Shown: positions 37,323 to 46,039 of the stretch, piece by piece | Layout of the letters: every line of letters starts with the position of its first letter | How positions within the stretch are numbered: position 1 is the first letter of the stretch | DNA from: Salmonella enterica subsp. houtenae serovar Houten | GTDB lineage: Bacteria; Pseudomonadota; Gammaproteobacteria; Enterobacterales; Enterobacteriaceae | Direction: 5' to 3' | NCBI GenBank assembly: GCA_900478215.1 | Contig: LS483478.1 | Span: 1,178,001 to 1,242,000, forward strand | Length of the DNA: 64,000 nucleotides | The notes under the pieces: model-generated | Seen by the model: only the letters and a program-made list of their open reading frames with translations | Told to the model about the DNA's origin: nothing | The model's database searches: none | Made by a program: the position numbers and the translations under genes

Positions 37323-38606
37323 ATGACAGAAGCCATGAAAATTACGCTTTCCACGCAGCCTGCCGATGCGCGCTGGGGCGACAAAGCCACTTACAGTATT
37401 AATAACGACGGTATTACCTTGCATCTTAATGGTAAAGACGATCTGGAATTGATCCAGCGTGCGGCGCGTAAAATCGACGGCCTGGGAATAAAACAGGTCG
37501 CACTGACAGGCGAAGGATGGGATACCGAGCGTTGTTGGGCATTCTGGGCGGGTTACAAAGGACCAAAAGGCACCCGTCAGGTGCAATGGCCGGACCTCGA
37601 CGACGCACAACGTCAGGAACTGGATAACCGCCTGACCATTATTGACTGGGTGCGCGACACCATTAATGCTCCGGCGGAAGAGCTTGGGCCGGAGCAACTG
37701 GCGCAGCGCGCGGTGGATCTGCTGTGCAGCGTCGCGTGCGATCGCGTCACTTACCGTATCACCAAAGGCGACGATCTGCGCGAGCAGAACTATATGGGGT
37801 TGCATACCGTAGGTCGTGGTTCTGAGCGTCCGCCGGTACTGTTGGCGCTGGATTACAACCCGACGGGAGACAAAGATGCGCCAGTTTATGCCTGTCTGGT
37901 TGGTAAAGGCATCACCTTTGACTCCGGCGGTTACAGCATCAAACAAAGCGCTTTTATGGACTCAATGAAATCCGATATGGGCGGCGCGGCGACGGTAACG
38001 GGCGCGCTGGCGTTCGCCATTACCCGTGGATTGAATAAACGCGTAAAACTGTTCCTGTGCTGCGCCGACAATCTGATCAGCGGTAATGCTTTTAAGCTGG
38101 GCGATATTATTCGCTACCGTAATGGTAAGAATGTCGAAGTCATGAACACCGATGCGGAAGGGCGACTGGTGCTGGCGGATGGTCTGATTGACGCCAGCGC
38201 GCAGCACCCGCAGCTAATCATTGATATGGCGACGTTAACCGGCGCGGCGAAAACGGCGTTGGGTAATGACTACCATGCGCTATTCACTTTTGACGATACG
38301 CTGGCAGGGCGCTTACTGACCAGCGCAGCGCAAGAGAATGAACCGTTCTGGCGTCTGCCGCTGGCGGAGTTTCACCGTAACCAACTGCCGTCTAACTTTG
38401 CGGAACTGAATAATACCGGTAGCGCGGCCTATCCCGCTGGGGCAAGCACCGCCGCGGGTTTTCTGTCGCACTTTGTCGAAAACTACCGCGAAGGCTGGCT
38501 GCACATTGACTGTTCCGCCACTTATCGCAAAGCGCCGGTTGAGCAGTGGGCTGCCGGGGCAACCGGTTTAGGCGTCCGCACCATTGCTAATCTGTTAATA
38601 GCTTAA
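37323..38606 (+). CDS. pepB: Peptidase B (M17 leucyl aminopeptidase family)
   Basis: The 427-residue cytosolic aminopeptidase favours peptides with acidic N-termini. The start at 37323 (MTEAMKITL) has aaggaa upstream; the longer open frame runs back through the ERIC element and is rejected. Metal/catalytic motifs are GKGITFDSGGYSIK (near 195) and NTDAEGRLVLADGL (near 275). Confidence 0.95.
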   Translation: MTEAMKITLSTQPADARWGDKATYSINNDGITLHLNGKDDLELIQRAARKIDGLGIKQVALTGEGWDTERCWAFWAGYKGPKGTRQVQWPDLDDAQRQELDNRLTIIDWVRDTINAPAEELGPEQLAQRAVDLLCSVACDRVTYRITKGDDLREQNYMGLHTVGRGSERPPVLLALDYNPTGDKDAPVYACLVGKGITFDSGGYSIKQSAFMDSMKSDMGGAATVTGALAFAITRGLNKRVKLFLCCADNLISGNAFKLGDIIRYRNGKNVEVMNTDAEGRLVLADGLIDASAQHPQLIIDMATLTGAAKTALGNDYHALFTFDDTLAGRLLTSAAQENEPFWRLPLAEFHRNQLPSNFAELNNTGSAAYPAGASTAAGFLSHFVENYREGWLHIDCSATYRKAPVEQWAAGATGLGVRTIANLLIA

Positions 38607-38616
38607 TGTAGGTAGG

Positions 38617-38687
38617 CCTGATAAGACGTGAAGCGCCTTTATCAGGCACTATCCTGTTGCCGGATGGCGTTTCGTATCCGGCCTACA
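38617..38687. repeat. Pair of REP sequences (BIME) after pepB
   Basis: GCCTGATAA...TTATCAGGC is a perfect 9-bp dyad. It is followed by TTGCCGGATGGCG...ATCCGGCCTAC, a standard REP unit. The two together form a BIME-like mosaic in the pepB-sseB gap. Confidence 0.8.
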
Positions 38688-38709
38688 CATTTTTCGATTT
38701 GTGGTAACT

Positions 38710-39486
38710 ATGTCCGAAACCAAAAACGAGCTAGAAACCCTGCTGGAGAAAGCGGCGACTGAGCCCGCGCATCGTCCGGCATTTTTCCGTACCTTACTGG
38801 AGTCCACCGTCTGGGTGCCGGGCAGCGCTGCCGAAGGCGAGGCGATTGTGGAAGAGAGCGCTCTGGATTTGCAACACTGGGAAAAAGAAGACGGCACGAC
38901 CGTCATTCCCTTCTTTACTTCTCTGGAGGCGCTGCAGCAGGCCGTGGAAGACGAACAGGCGTTTGTGGTGATGCCGGTGCGCACGCTGTTTGAAATGACG
39001 CTTGGCGAAACGTTATTCCTCAATGCTAAATTGCCGACCGGCAAAGAGTTTATGCCGCGTGAAATCAGTCTGCTTCTCGGTGAGGAAGGCAGTCCGTTAA
39101 GTATGCAGGAAGTGCTGGACGGCGGCGAGTCGCTTATTTTATCCGAAGTGGCCGAGCCGCCGTCGCAAATGATTGACTCCCTCACCACGCTGTTTAAAAC
39201 CATCAAACCGGTGAAACGCGCGTTTCTCTGCGCTATTAAAGAACATGCGGACGCCCAACCCAATCTACTGATTGGCATTGAGGCTGACGGCGATATTGAA
39301 GAGATCATTCGCGCTGCGGGCAATGTGGCGACCGACACATTACCGGGTGACGAACCGATCGATATTTGTCAGGTGAGGAGGGGCGAGCAGGGCATCAGCC
39401 ACTTTATCACCGAGCATATCGCGCCGTTCTACGAGCGCCGCTGGGGCGGGTTTCTGCGCGATTTTAAACAGAACCGCATCATCTGA
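38710..39486 (+). CDS. sseB: SseB family protein (enhanced serine sensitivity)
   Basis: The 258-residue cytosolic protein is close to E. coli SseB throughout. Its biochemical role is unknown; the name comes from a serine-sensitivity phenotype linked to the E. coli locus. This is not the SPI-2 secreted SseB. No signal peptide or membrane segment is visible. The start at 38710 (MSETKNELE) matches E. coli. Confidence 0.92.
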   Translation: MSETKNELETLLEKAATEPAHRPAFFRTLLESTVWVPGSAAEGEAIVEESALDLQHWEKEDGTTVIPFFTSLEALQQAVEDEQAFVVMPVRTLFEMTLGETLFLNAKLPTGKEFMPREISLLLGEEGSPLSMQEVLDGGESLILSEVAEPPSQMIDSLTTLFKTIKPVKRAFLCAIKEHADAQPNLLIGIEADGDIEEIIRAAGNVATDTLPGDEPIDICQVRRGEQGISHFITEHIAPFYERRWGGFLRDFKQNRII

Positions 39487-39514
39487 AGAAAAGAAAGCCG
39501 CCCAACAGGGCGGC
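39487..39514 (-). terminator. Terminator at the end of the RyfA-like RNA
   Basis: GCCGCCC and GGGCGGC form a 7-bp stem with a 4-nt loop. The T-rich tail is on the - strand, so it ends - strand transcripts, not sseB. Confidence 0.75.
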
Positions 39515-39790
39515 CTCCTGGCTTACCTGCTCTGGACGTTGAGCGTTACGGGAACAGAATTACCTGGGTAGCTTCTGTCTGCGTGAAGACACAACGTGCC
39601 AGAAACAAGAAGCACGACACAAAAGCATCGTATCTTCATGTTGCGGTCCTTGCGAAGACCGCATCACGGCAGCACAGCTGGCGATAATGCCGTGATAGCA
39701 AGCACTGTGGTGTGCCTGCGCTTACGGCCATGGAACATCCTCTCCTGAAGCCAGCGCCCGTTTGCGAGACGGCGGAGGGGGCCGGGAAAG
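39490..39790 (-). ncRNA. ryfA: RyfA-like small RNA candidate
   Basis: E. coli has the ~300-nt RNA RyfA in the sseB-sseA gap, on the sseA strand; here that is the - strand. The stretch is rich in structure: GCGGTC/GACCGC and a perfect 9-bp stem ATCACGGCA/TGCCGTGAT. It ends in a - strand terminator (39497-39514, then TTTCTTTTCTT). A TATTAT (- strand, near 39795) could be the -10 box. The identification rests on position, length and structure. Confidence 0.55.
39704..39720 (+). repeat. 17-bp direct repeat, copy 1
   Basis: ACTGTGGTGTGCCTGCG occurs here and again 161 bp downstream, in both cases next to a related CCATGG/CTATGGC stretch. It sits inside the RyfA-like segment. Confidence 0.8.
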
Positions 39791-39864
39791 ATAATACCTC
39801 AAATGTTGAATAGTTTCTTAGTTAATTAACTTGACTTCGCTCTCCTTAAAAGAGAGTATTTACA

Positions 39865-39881
39865 TACTGTGGTGTGCCTGC
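39865..39881 (+). repeat. 17-bp direct repeat, copy 2
   Basis: Identical to the copy at 39704-39720. It is followed by GTTGCTATGGCAAC, a small hairpin (GTTGC/GCAAC) that copy 1 lacks. Confidence 0.8.
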
Positions 39882-39931
39882 GTTGCTATGGCAACAAAGC
39901 CTGCTGGGAAGGCCGCGAACCGGACCAGCAC

Positions 39932-39961
39932 AAAAAAACCGCTCAATTGAGCGGTTTTTTT
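39932..39961. terminator. Bidirectional terminator after sseA
   Basis: A 30-bp perfect palindrome has a GC-rich stem (CCGCTCAATTGAGCGG) flanked by seven A on one side and seven T on the other. It can stop both sseA on the - strand and any + strand RNA from the gap. Confidence 0.85.
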
Positions 39962-40011
39962 GTGGCCTGCTTAAACAGAATTTATGTAGATCGTTTTAAA
40001 TCAGCCTGAAT

Positions 40012-40044
40012 TGTAGGCCGGATAAGCGTGAGCGCCATCCGGCG
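40012..40044. repeat. REP sequence before the sseA stop
   Basis: TGTAGGCCGGATAAGCGTGA followed by GCGCCATCCGGC is a standard enteric REP unit, just downstream of the sseA stop. Confidence 0.8.
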
Positions 40045-40053
40045 TGGCAGATA

Positions 40054-40896
40054 TTAAGCGGGTTCAACCGGTAAATCGGTACGTGCGCCCCATTCGCTCC
40101 ACGCGCCGTCGTAAAGCGTGACGTCAGGCACATCCAGCGTGGCGAGCGCCAGCACCACGACCGCGGCCGTCACGCCGGAACCGCAACTGGCGATAATCGG
40201 TCTGTCGAAACTAACGCCGTGGCTGAAAAAAACCTCATTCAGTTCGTCAGTGGTCTTTAATTCGCCCTCATACACCAGTTCCGTCCACGGGACGTTTAGC
40301 GCGCCGGGAATGTGTCCGCGCCTCAGCCCTGGGCGCGGTTCATCAGCCTGAGCGTTAAAACGCGCCGCCGGACGCGCGTCGACGATTTGCGCGGTTTTTT
40401 CATGACTTGCCAGCAATACGTCGGTTAGACGCACTACGGCTTGCTGCACGCATTTCGCCTCAAACTCGCCTTCTTCATGCGCTTCCTCGCCTTCGCGCAA
40501 TAGCCATTCGTCGCGCTGCCAGCCTGCCAGTCCGCCCGCCAGAATGGAAACTTTCTCGGCGCCGAACGTGCGTAGCATCCACCATGCCCGCGGAGCGGAG
40601 AACAGATTGCCTTCATCGTATATGACCAGATGTTTATCCTGGCGAACGCCCAGTTCACGCATGGCCACAGCAAACGCTTCCGGGCGTGGCATCATATGCG
40701 GCAGCGGCGATGCGCGATCGGAAAGCGCTTCAATATCAAAAAACAGAGCGCCGGGAATATGTCCGGCGCGATATTCGCCCGCCATATCACGATGTTCCTG
40801 TCCTGGCGGCGCCATACGGGCGTCAAGAATCTGTATTTCCGGATCATCAATATGTTCGGCAAGCCAGTCGGCGGCGACAAAAAAGGCGGTGGTCAT
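40054..40896 (-). CDS. sseA: 3-mercaptopyruvate sulfurtransferase
   Basis: The 280-residue protein has two rhodanese domains and transfers sulfur from 3-mercaptopyruvate. The active-site loop CGSGVTA (near 238-244) is the signature of mercaptopyruvate sulfurtransferase rather than thiosulfate sulfurtransferase (CRxGxT/R). The start at 40896 (MTTAFFVAADWLAEH) has ggag upstream; longer in-frame starts are not supported. It is divergent from yfhM. Confidence 0.94.
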   Translation of the reverse strand: MTTAFFVAADWLAEHIDDPEIQILDARMAPPGQEHRDMAGEYRAGHIPGALFFDIEALSDRASPLPHMMPRPEAFAVAMRELGVRQDKHLVIYDEGNLFSAPRAWWMLRTFGAEKVSILAGGLAGWQRDEWLLREGEEAHEEGEFEAKCVQQAVVRLTDVLLASHEKTAQIVDARPAARFNAQADEPRPGLRRGHIPGALNVPWTELVYEGELKTTDELNEVFFSHGVSFDRPIIASCGSGVTAAVVVLALATLDVPDVTLYDGAWSEWGARTDLPVEPA

Positions 40897-41104
40897 GGGC
40901 ATCTCCATTGTTACCTGATTATGGTCAAATTGTCGGACGTTTCCCGAAAAGGGACAAGTAGAAGAGGCTGTTTTGGCTGGCGAAACCACATTTCTGCGTA
41001 AAATTCTCGCGTCATCACAGTAATACGGACTTACACAATAAAATTTCTCGCGCATAATATCTCATCAACCGTTGCTGACAGGCCGTTAAGGCCAGGGATG
41101 AAAG

Positions 41105-44100
41105 ATGAAACATTTACGCGTGATGGCCTGTATGATCATGCTGGCGCTGGCGGGATGCGATAACAACGATAAAACCGCCCCGACGACCAAAAGCGAAGCG
41201 CCAGCCGCAGCGCAGCCCTCGCCCGCGAAAGACCTGGCACAGCGACAAAAGCTGGCGCAGCAAAGCCAGGGGAAAGCGCTCACGCTATTAGACGCCTCCG
41301 AAGCGCAGCTCGACGGCGCGGCGACGCTGGTGCTGACGTTTTCAATTCCTTTAGATCCCGAACAGGATTTCTCCCGTGTGGTTCATGTGGTTGATAAGAA
41401 AAGCGGCAGCGTTGACGGCGCATGGGAGCTGGCGCCAAATTTAAAAGCGCTTAGGTTACGTCATCTGGAACCTGAGCGCGTGCTGGTGGTCACGGTTGAT
41501 CCCGCCGTTAAAGCGCTGAATAACGCCACCTTCGGCAAGCCTTATGAAAAAACGATTACCACGCGTAATGTCCAGCCCAGCGTCGGCTTTGCCAGCCGGG
41601 GATCGCTGCTACCGGGGAAAATGGCGGAAGGACTGCCGGTCATGGCACTTAACGTCAACCATGTTGATGTGAACTTTTTCCGCGTTAAGCCCGGCTCGCT
41701 GGCGTCATTTGTCAGCCAGTGGGAGTACCGTAGTTCGCTCTCTAACTGGGAGTCCGACAATCTGCTGAAAATGGCGGATCTGGTCTATACCGGTCGTTTT
41801 GATCTTAATCCAGCGCGCAATACGCGTGAGAAACTGCTGCTGCCATTACGCGATATTAAGCCGCTGCAACAGGCGGGCGTATATGTGGCGGTAATGAATC
41901 AGGCTGGACACTACAACTATAGTAATGCCGCCACGTTGTTTACTCTTAGCGATATCGGCGTGTCTGCGCACCGTTACCATAATCGGCTGGATATCTTTAC
42001 GCAAAGCCTGGAAAACGGCGCGGCGCAGTCGGGAATTGAGATCGCTCTTCTGAATGATAAAGGTCAGACGCTGGCGCAGGCGATGAGCGATGCGCAGGGA
42101 CATGTGCAACTGGAGGCTGATAAAGCGGCGGCGCTATTACTGGCGCGTAAAGAGGGGCAGACTACGCTGCTTGATCTCAAGCTTCCAGCGCTGGATCTAT
42201 CAGAATTTAATGTCGCTGGCGCGCCCGGCTACAGCAAGCAGTTCTTTATGTTCGGCCCGCGCGATCTCTACCGACCTGGCGAAACGGTTATCCTTAATGG
42301 ATTATTGCGCGATAGCGACGGTAAAACGCTGCCCGATCAACCCGTTAAGCTGGAAGTGGTAAAACCAGACGGACAGGTAATGCGTACCATCGTCAGCCAG
42401 CCGGAAAACGGGCTATACCGTTTGAATTATCCGCTGGATAGCAGCGCGCCGACCGGCTTGTGGCATGTCCGCGCCAATACCGGCGATAACGTGCTGCGGA
42501 CGTGGGATTTCCACGTTGAAGACTTTATGCCGGAGCGGATGGCGCTTAACCTGACGGCGCAAAAAACGCCGCTGGCGCCTGCGGATGAGGTGAAATTCTC
42601 CGTTGTCGGCTATTACCTGTATGGCGCGCCTGCTAACGGCAATACCCTACAAGGGCAACTTTTTTTGCGTCCGCAGCGCGACGCTGTCGCGGCGTTGCCT
42701 GGCTTCCAGTTCGGCAATATTGCCGAAGAGAATCTTTCGCGCAGCCTGGACGACGTTCAGCTTAGGTTGGATAAAAGCGGGCGTGGTGAAGTGAGTGTCG
42801 CAAGCCAATGGCAAGAAGCGCATTCGCCGCTGCAGGTGATTTTACAGGCCAGCCTGCTGGAGTCTGGCGGTCGTCCGGTCACTCGTCGTGTAGAGCAGGC
42901 GATTTGGCCTGCCGATACGTTACCGGGTATTCGTCCACAGTTCGCCGCCAAAGCGGTATACGACTACCGTACGGATACCACCGTTAATCAACCGATTGTC
43001 GACGAGGACAGCAACGCCGCATTCGATATTGTTTACGCCAACGCGCAGGGCGTGAAAAAAGCCGTGTCCGGTTTGCAGGTGCGGCTCATCCGCGAGCGTC
43101 GCGACTATTACTGGAACTGGTCGGAAAGCGAAGGCTGGCAGTCGCAGTTTGATCAAAAAGATCTGGTGGAGGGCGAACAGACGCTGGATCTGAACGCGGA
43201 TGAGACCGGAAAAGTAAGCTTCCTGGTGGAATGGGGCGCGTACCGTCTGGAGGTCAAAGCGCCGAATGAGACGGTCAGCAGCGTTCGTTTCTGGGCAGGC
43301 TATAGCTGGCAGGATAACAGCGACGGCAGCGGCGCGGCGCGTCCGGATCGCGTCACCCTCAAACTGGATAAAGTGAATTATCGTCCAGGCGATACCATGA
43401 AATTGCATATCGCCGCGCCGGTCGCCGGTAAAGGCTATGCGATGGTGGAGTCCAGCGACGGCCCGCTGTGGTGGCAGGCGATCGATGTGCCGGCGCAAGG
43501 GCTGGATCTCACGATTCCGGTGGATAAAACCTGGAATCGCCACGATCTTTATCTCAGTACGCTGGTGGTGCGTCCCGGTGATACATCCCGCTCCGCGACG
43601 CCAAAACGCGCCGTGGGACTGCTGCACCTACCTCTGGGGGATGAAAACCGCCGCCTCGCCCTGGCGCTGGAAAGCCCGGCCAAAATGCGCCCGAATCAGC
43701 CGCTCACCGTCAGGGTGAAAGCCAGCGTTAAACACGGCGAAATGCCAAAACAGATCAACGTGCTGGTCTCCGCGGTCGATAGCGGCGTATTGAATATCAC
43801 CGATTACGCGACGCCGGACCCGTGGCAGGCGTTCTTTGGTCAAAAACGCTATGGCGCGGATATCTATGATATTTACGGCCAGGTCATTGAAGGGCAGGGG
43901 CGGCTGGCGGCGTTGCGTTTTGGCGGCGACGGCGACGAACTTAAGCGCGGCGGAAAACCGCCGGTAAACCATGTCAATATCATCGCGCAGCAGGCGCAGC
44001 CGATCACGCTCAATGAGCAGGGTGAAGGCGTCGTAACTCTGCCGATTGGCGATTTTAACGGCGAATTGCGGGTTATGGCGCAGGCGTGGACAGCGGAGGA

Positions 44101-46039
44101 TTTTGGCCGTGGCGAAAGCAACGTCGTTGTCGCCGCGCCAGTGATTGCCGAGCTGAATAGGCCGCGTTTTCTGGCAGGGGGTGATGTTTCGCGACTGGTG
44201 CTGGACGTCACCAACCTGACCGACCGTCCGCAGACGCTTAATATTTCTCTCGCCACCAGTGGGCTACTGGAACTGCTTAGCCAGCAGCCGCAACCGGTTA
44301 ACCTGGCGTCGGGCGTGCGCACCACCTTATTCGTTCCGGTACGCGCGCTGGACGGTTTTGGCGAAGGCGAAATCCAGGCGACCATTAGCGGCCTGAATCT
44401 GTCGGGAGAAACCCTCGGCGCGCAGCATAAACAGTGGAAAATCGGCGTGCGTCCGGCCTGGCCTGCCCAAACGGTAAATAGCGGCATTGCGTTGGCGTCG
44501 GGAGAGAGCTGGCATGTACCTGGGCAGCATCTGGCAAACGTCTCGCCAGCCACGTTACAGGGACAACTGCTGTTAAGCGGAAAACCGCCTCTCAATCTGG
44601 CGCGCTACATTCGTGAGCTGAAAGCGTATCCGTACGGGTGCCTGGAACAAACCGCCAGCGGGTTATTCCCGGCGCTTTATACCAATGCCGCTCAATTGCA
44701 GACGCTCGGTATTGTCGGCGATAGCGATGAAAAACGTCGCGCAGCAGTGGATATCGGCATCTCCCGGGTACTGCAGATGCAGCGTGATAACGGCGGTTTT
44801 GCGCTATGGGATAAAAATGGGGCGGAAGAGTACTGGCTAACGGCTTACGCGATGGATTTCCTCGTTCGCGCGGGCGAGCAGGGGTACAGCGTCCCGCCGG
44901 AAGCGATTAATCAGGGCAATGAGCGACTGCTGCGCTATCTGCAAGATCCTGGCATGATGCTGATTCGTTATAGCGATAATACACAGGCCAGTACTTTTGC
45001 CGCTCAGGCCTACGCCGCGCTGGTGCTGGCGCGTCAGCAGAAAGCGCCGCTCGGCGCGCTGCGCGAAATCTGGGAGCGCCGTAGTCAGGCGGCTTCAGGA
45101 TTGCCGCTGATGCAATTGGGCATCGCGTTAAAAACGATGGGCGATGCCAGACGCGGCGAAGAGGCCATTACGCTGGCTCTGAATACGCCGCGTCTGGATG
45201 AACGTCAATGGATAGCGGATTACGGCAGTTCTTTGCGTGATAACGCCCTGATGTTGTCGTTGTTGGAAGAGAACAACCTCAGACCGGATGCGCAAAACGC
45301 GCTATTAAGCTCGCTTTCCGGGCAGGCCTTCGCGCAGCGCTGGCTCTCCACCCAGGAAAATAACGCCTTGTTCCTCGCCGCGCATTCGCGACAGGCCAGC
45401 GCAGGCACCTGGCAGGCGCAGACCTCGCTTGAGGCGCAGCCGCTGTCGGGCGACAAGGCGCTGACCCGTAATCTGGATGCTGACCAACTGGCCGCCCTTG
45501 AGGTGACGAACGCCGGCAGCCAGCCGCTATGGCTGCGTCTGGATAGCAGCGGCTATCCCTCATCTGCGCCTGAACCTGCCAGCAACGTTTTGCAGATTGA
45601 ACGACAAATACTGGGGACCGATGGTCAGCGCAAATCGCTTTCCACGTTGCGTAGCGGCGAACTGGTGCTGGTCTGGTTAACGGTAGTGGCCGATCGCAAT
45701 GTGCCGGATGCGCTGGTGGTGGACCTGCTCCCGGCCGGGCTGGAGCTGGAAAACCAGAATCTGGCTGACAGCAGCGCCAGCCTGCCGGAGAGCGGTAGCG
45801 AGGTGCAAAATCTGCTTAATCAGATGCAGCAGGCGGATATTCAGCATATGGAATTCCGCGACGATCGGTTTGTGGCTGCCGTCGTCGTCAATGAGGGCCA
45901 GCCCGTGACGCTGGTCTACCTGGCGCGCGCGGTAACGCCGGGGACGTACCAGCTTGCGCAGCCGCAGGTGGAATCGATGTACGTTCCTCAGTGGCGGGCG
46001 ACCGGCGCGAGCGAGAGGCTGCTGATTGTGACGCCTTAA
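41105..46039 (+). CDS. yfhM: Bacterial alpha-2-macroglobulin (inner-membrane lipoprotein)
   Basis: The 1644-residue protein is the periplasmic protease trap of enterics. The signal peptide ends in the lipobox LAGC with Cys18, and Asp at +2 predicts retention in the inner membrane. The thioester motif CLEQ (near 1179, in YPYGCLEQTASG) can bind attacking proteases. MG domains fill the N-terminal two thirds; a large all-helical thioester domain follows. It is directly followed by pbpC with no gap; PBP1C is thought to repair peptidoglycan while YfhM traps invading proteases. Confidence 0.95.
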   Translation: MKHLRVMACMIMLALAGCDNNDKTAPTTKSEAPAAAQPSPAKDLAQRQKLAQQSQGKALTLLDASEAQLDGAATLVLTFSIPLDPEQDFSRVVHVVDKKSGSVDGAWELAPNLKALRLRHLEPERVLVVTVDPAVKALNNATFGKPYEKTITTRNVQPSVGFASRGSLLPGKMAEGLPVMALNVNHVDVNFFRVKPGSLASFVSQWEYRSSLSNWESDNLLKMADLVYTGRFDLNPARNTREKLLLPLRDIKPLQQAGVYVAVMNQAGHYNYSNAATLFTLSDIGVSAHRYHNRLDIFTQSLENGAAQSGIEIALLNDKGQTLAQAMSDAQGHVQLEADKAAALLLARKEGQTTLLDLKLPALDLSEFNVAGAPGYSKQFFMFGPRDLYRPGETVILNGLLRDSDGKTLPDQPVKLEVVKPDGQVMRTIVSQPENGLYRLNYPLDSSAPTGLWHVRANTGDNVLRTWDFHVEDFMPERMALNLTAQKTPLAPADEVKFSVVGYYLYGAPANGNTLQGQLFLRPQRDAVAALPGFQFGNIAEENLSRSLDDVQLRLDKSGRGEVSVASQWQEAHSPLQVILQASLLESGGRPVTRRVEQAIWPADTLPGIRPQFAAKAVYDYRTDTTVNQPIVDEDSNAAFDIVYANAQGVKKAVSGLQVRLIRERRDYYWNWSESEGWQSQFDQKDLVEGEQTLDLNADETGKVSFLVEWGAYRLEVKAPNETVSSVRFWAGYSWQDNSDGSGAARPDRVTLKLDKVNYRPGDTMKLHIAAPVAGKGYAMVESSDGPLWWQAIDVPAQGLDLTIPVDKTWNRHDLYLSTLVVRPGDTSRSATPKRAVGLLHLPLGDENRRLALALESPAKMRPNQPLTVRVKASVKHGEMPKQINVLVSAVDSGVLNITDYATPDPWQAFFGQKRYGADIYDIYGQVIEGQGRLAALRFGGDGDELKRGGKPPVNHVNIIAQQAQPITLNEQGEGVVTLPIGDFNGELRVMAQAWTAEDFGRGESNVVVAAPVIAELNRPRFLAGGDVSRLVLDVTNLTDRPQTLNISLATSGLLELLSQQPQPVNLASGVRTTLFVPVRALDGFGEGEIQATISGLNLSGETLGAQHKQWKIGVRPAWPAQTVNSGIALASGESWHVPGQHLANVSPATLQGQLLLSGKPPLNLARYIRELKAYPYGCLEQTASGLFPALYTNAAQLQTLGIVGDSDEKRRAAVDIGISRVLQMQRDNGGFALWDKNGAEEYWLTAYAMDFLVRAGEQGYSVPPEAINQGNERLLRYLQDPGMMLIRYSDNTQASTFAAQAYAALVLARQQKAPLGALREIWERRSQAASGLPLMQLGIALKTMGDARRGEEAITLALNTPRLDERQWIADYGSSLRDNALMLSLLEENNLRPDAQNALLSSLSGQAFAQRWLSTQENNALFLAAHSRQASAGTWQAQTSLEAQPLSGDKALTRNLDADQLAALEVTNAGSQPLWLRLDSSGYPSSAPEPASNVLQIERQILGTDGQRKSLSTLRSGELVLVWLTVVADRNVPDALVVDLLPAGLELENQNLADSSASLPESGSEVQNLLNQMQQADIQHMEFRDDRFVAAVVVNEGQPVTLVYLARAVTPGTYQLAQPQVESMYVPQWRATGASERLLIVTP

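Larger units (their letters stand above)
39830..39961 (+). ncRNA. Second small-RNA-like segment in the sseB-sseA gap (IS128-like candidate)
   Basis: A -35-like TTGACT (about 39831) precedes a short stem (CTCTC/GAGAG), the 17-bp repeat, and a perfect terminator palindrome at 39932-39961. E. coli has a predicted sRNA called IS128 between sseA and sseB. No convincing -10 was found, and the strand is uncertain because the terminator is symmetrical. Confidence 0.35.

Noticed and set aside
43873..44595. 240-codon - strand frame within yfhM
   Set aside because: It is antisense to conserved yfhM sequence; composition is Ser/Pro/Arg-rich as expected of a shadow.
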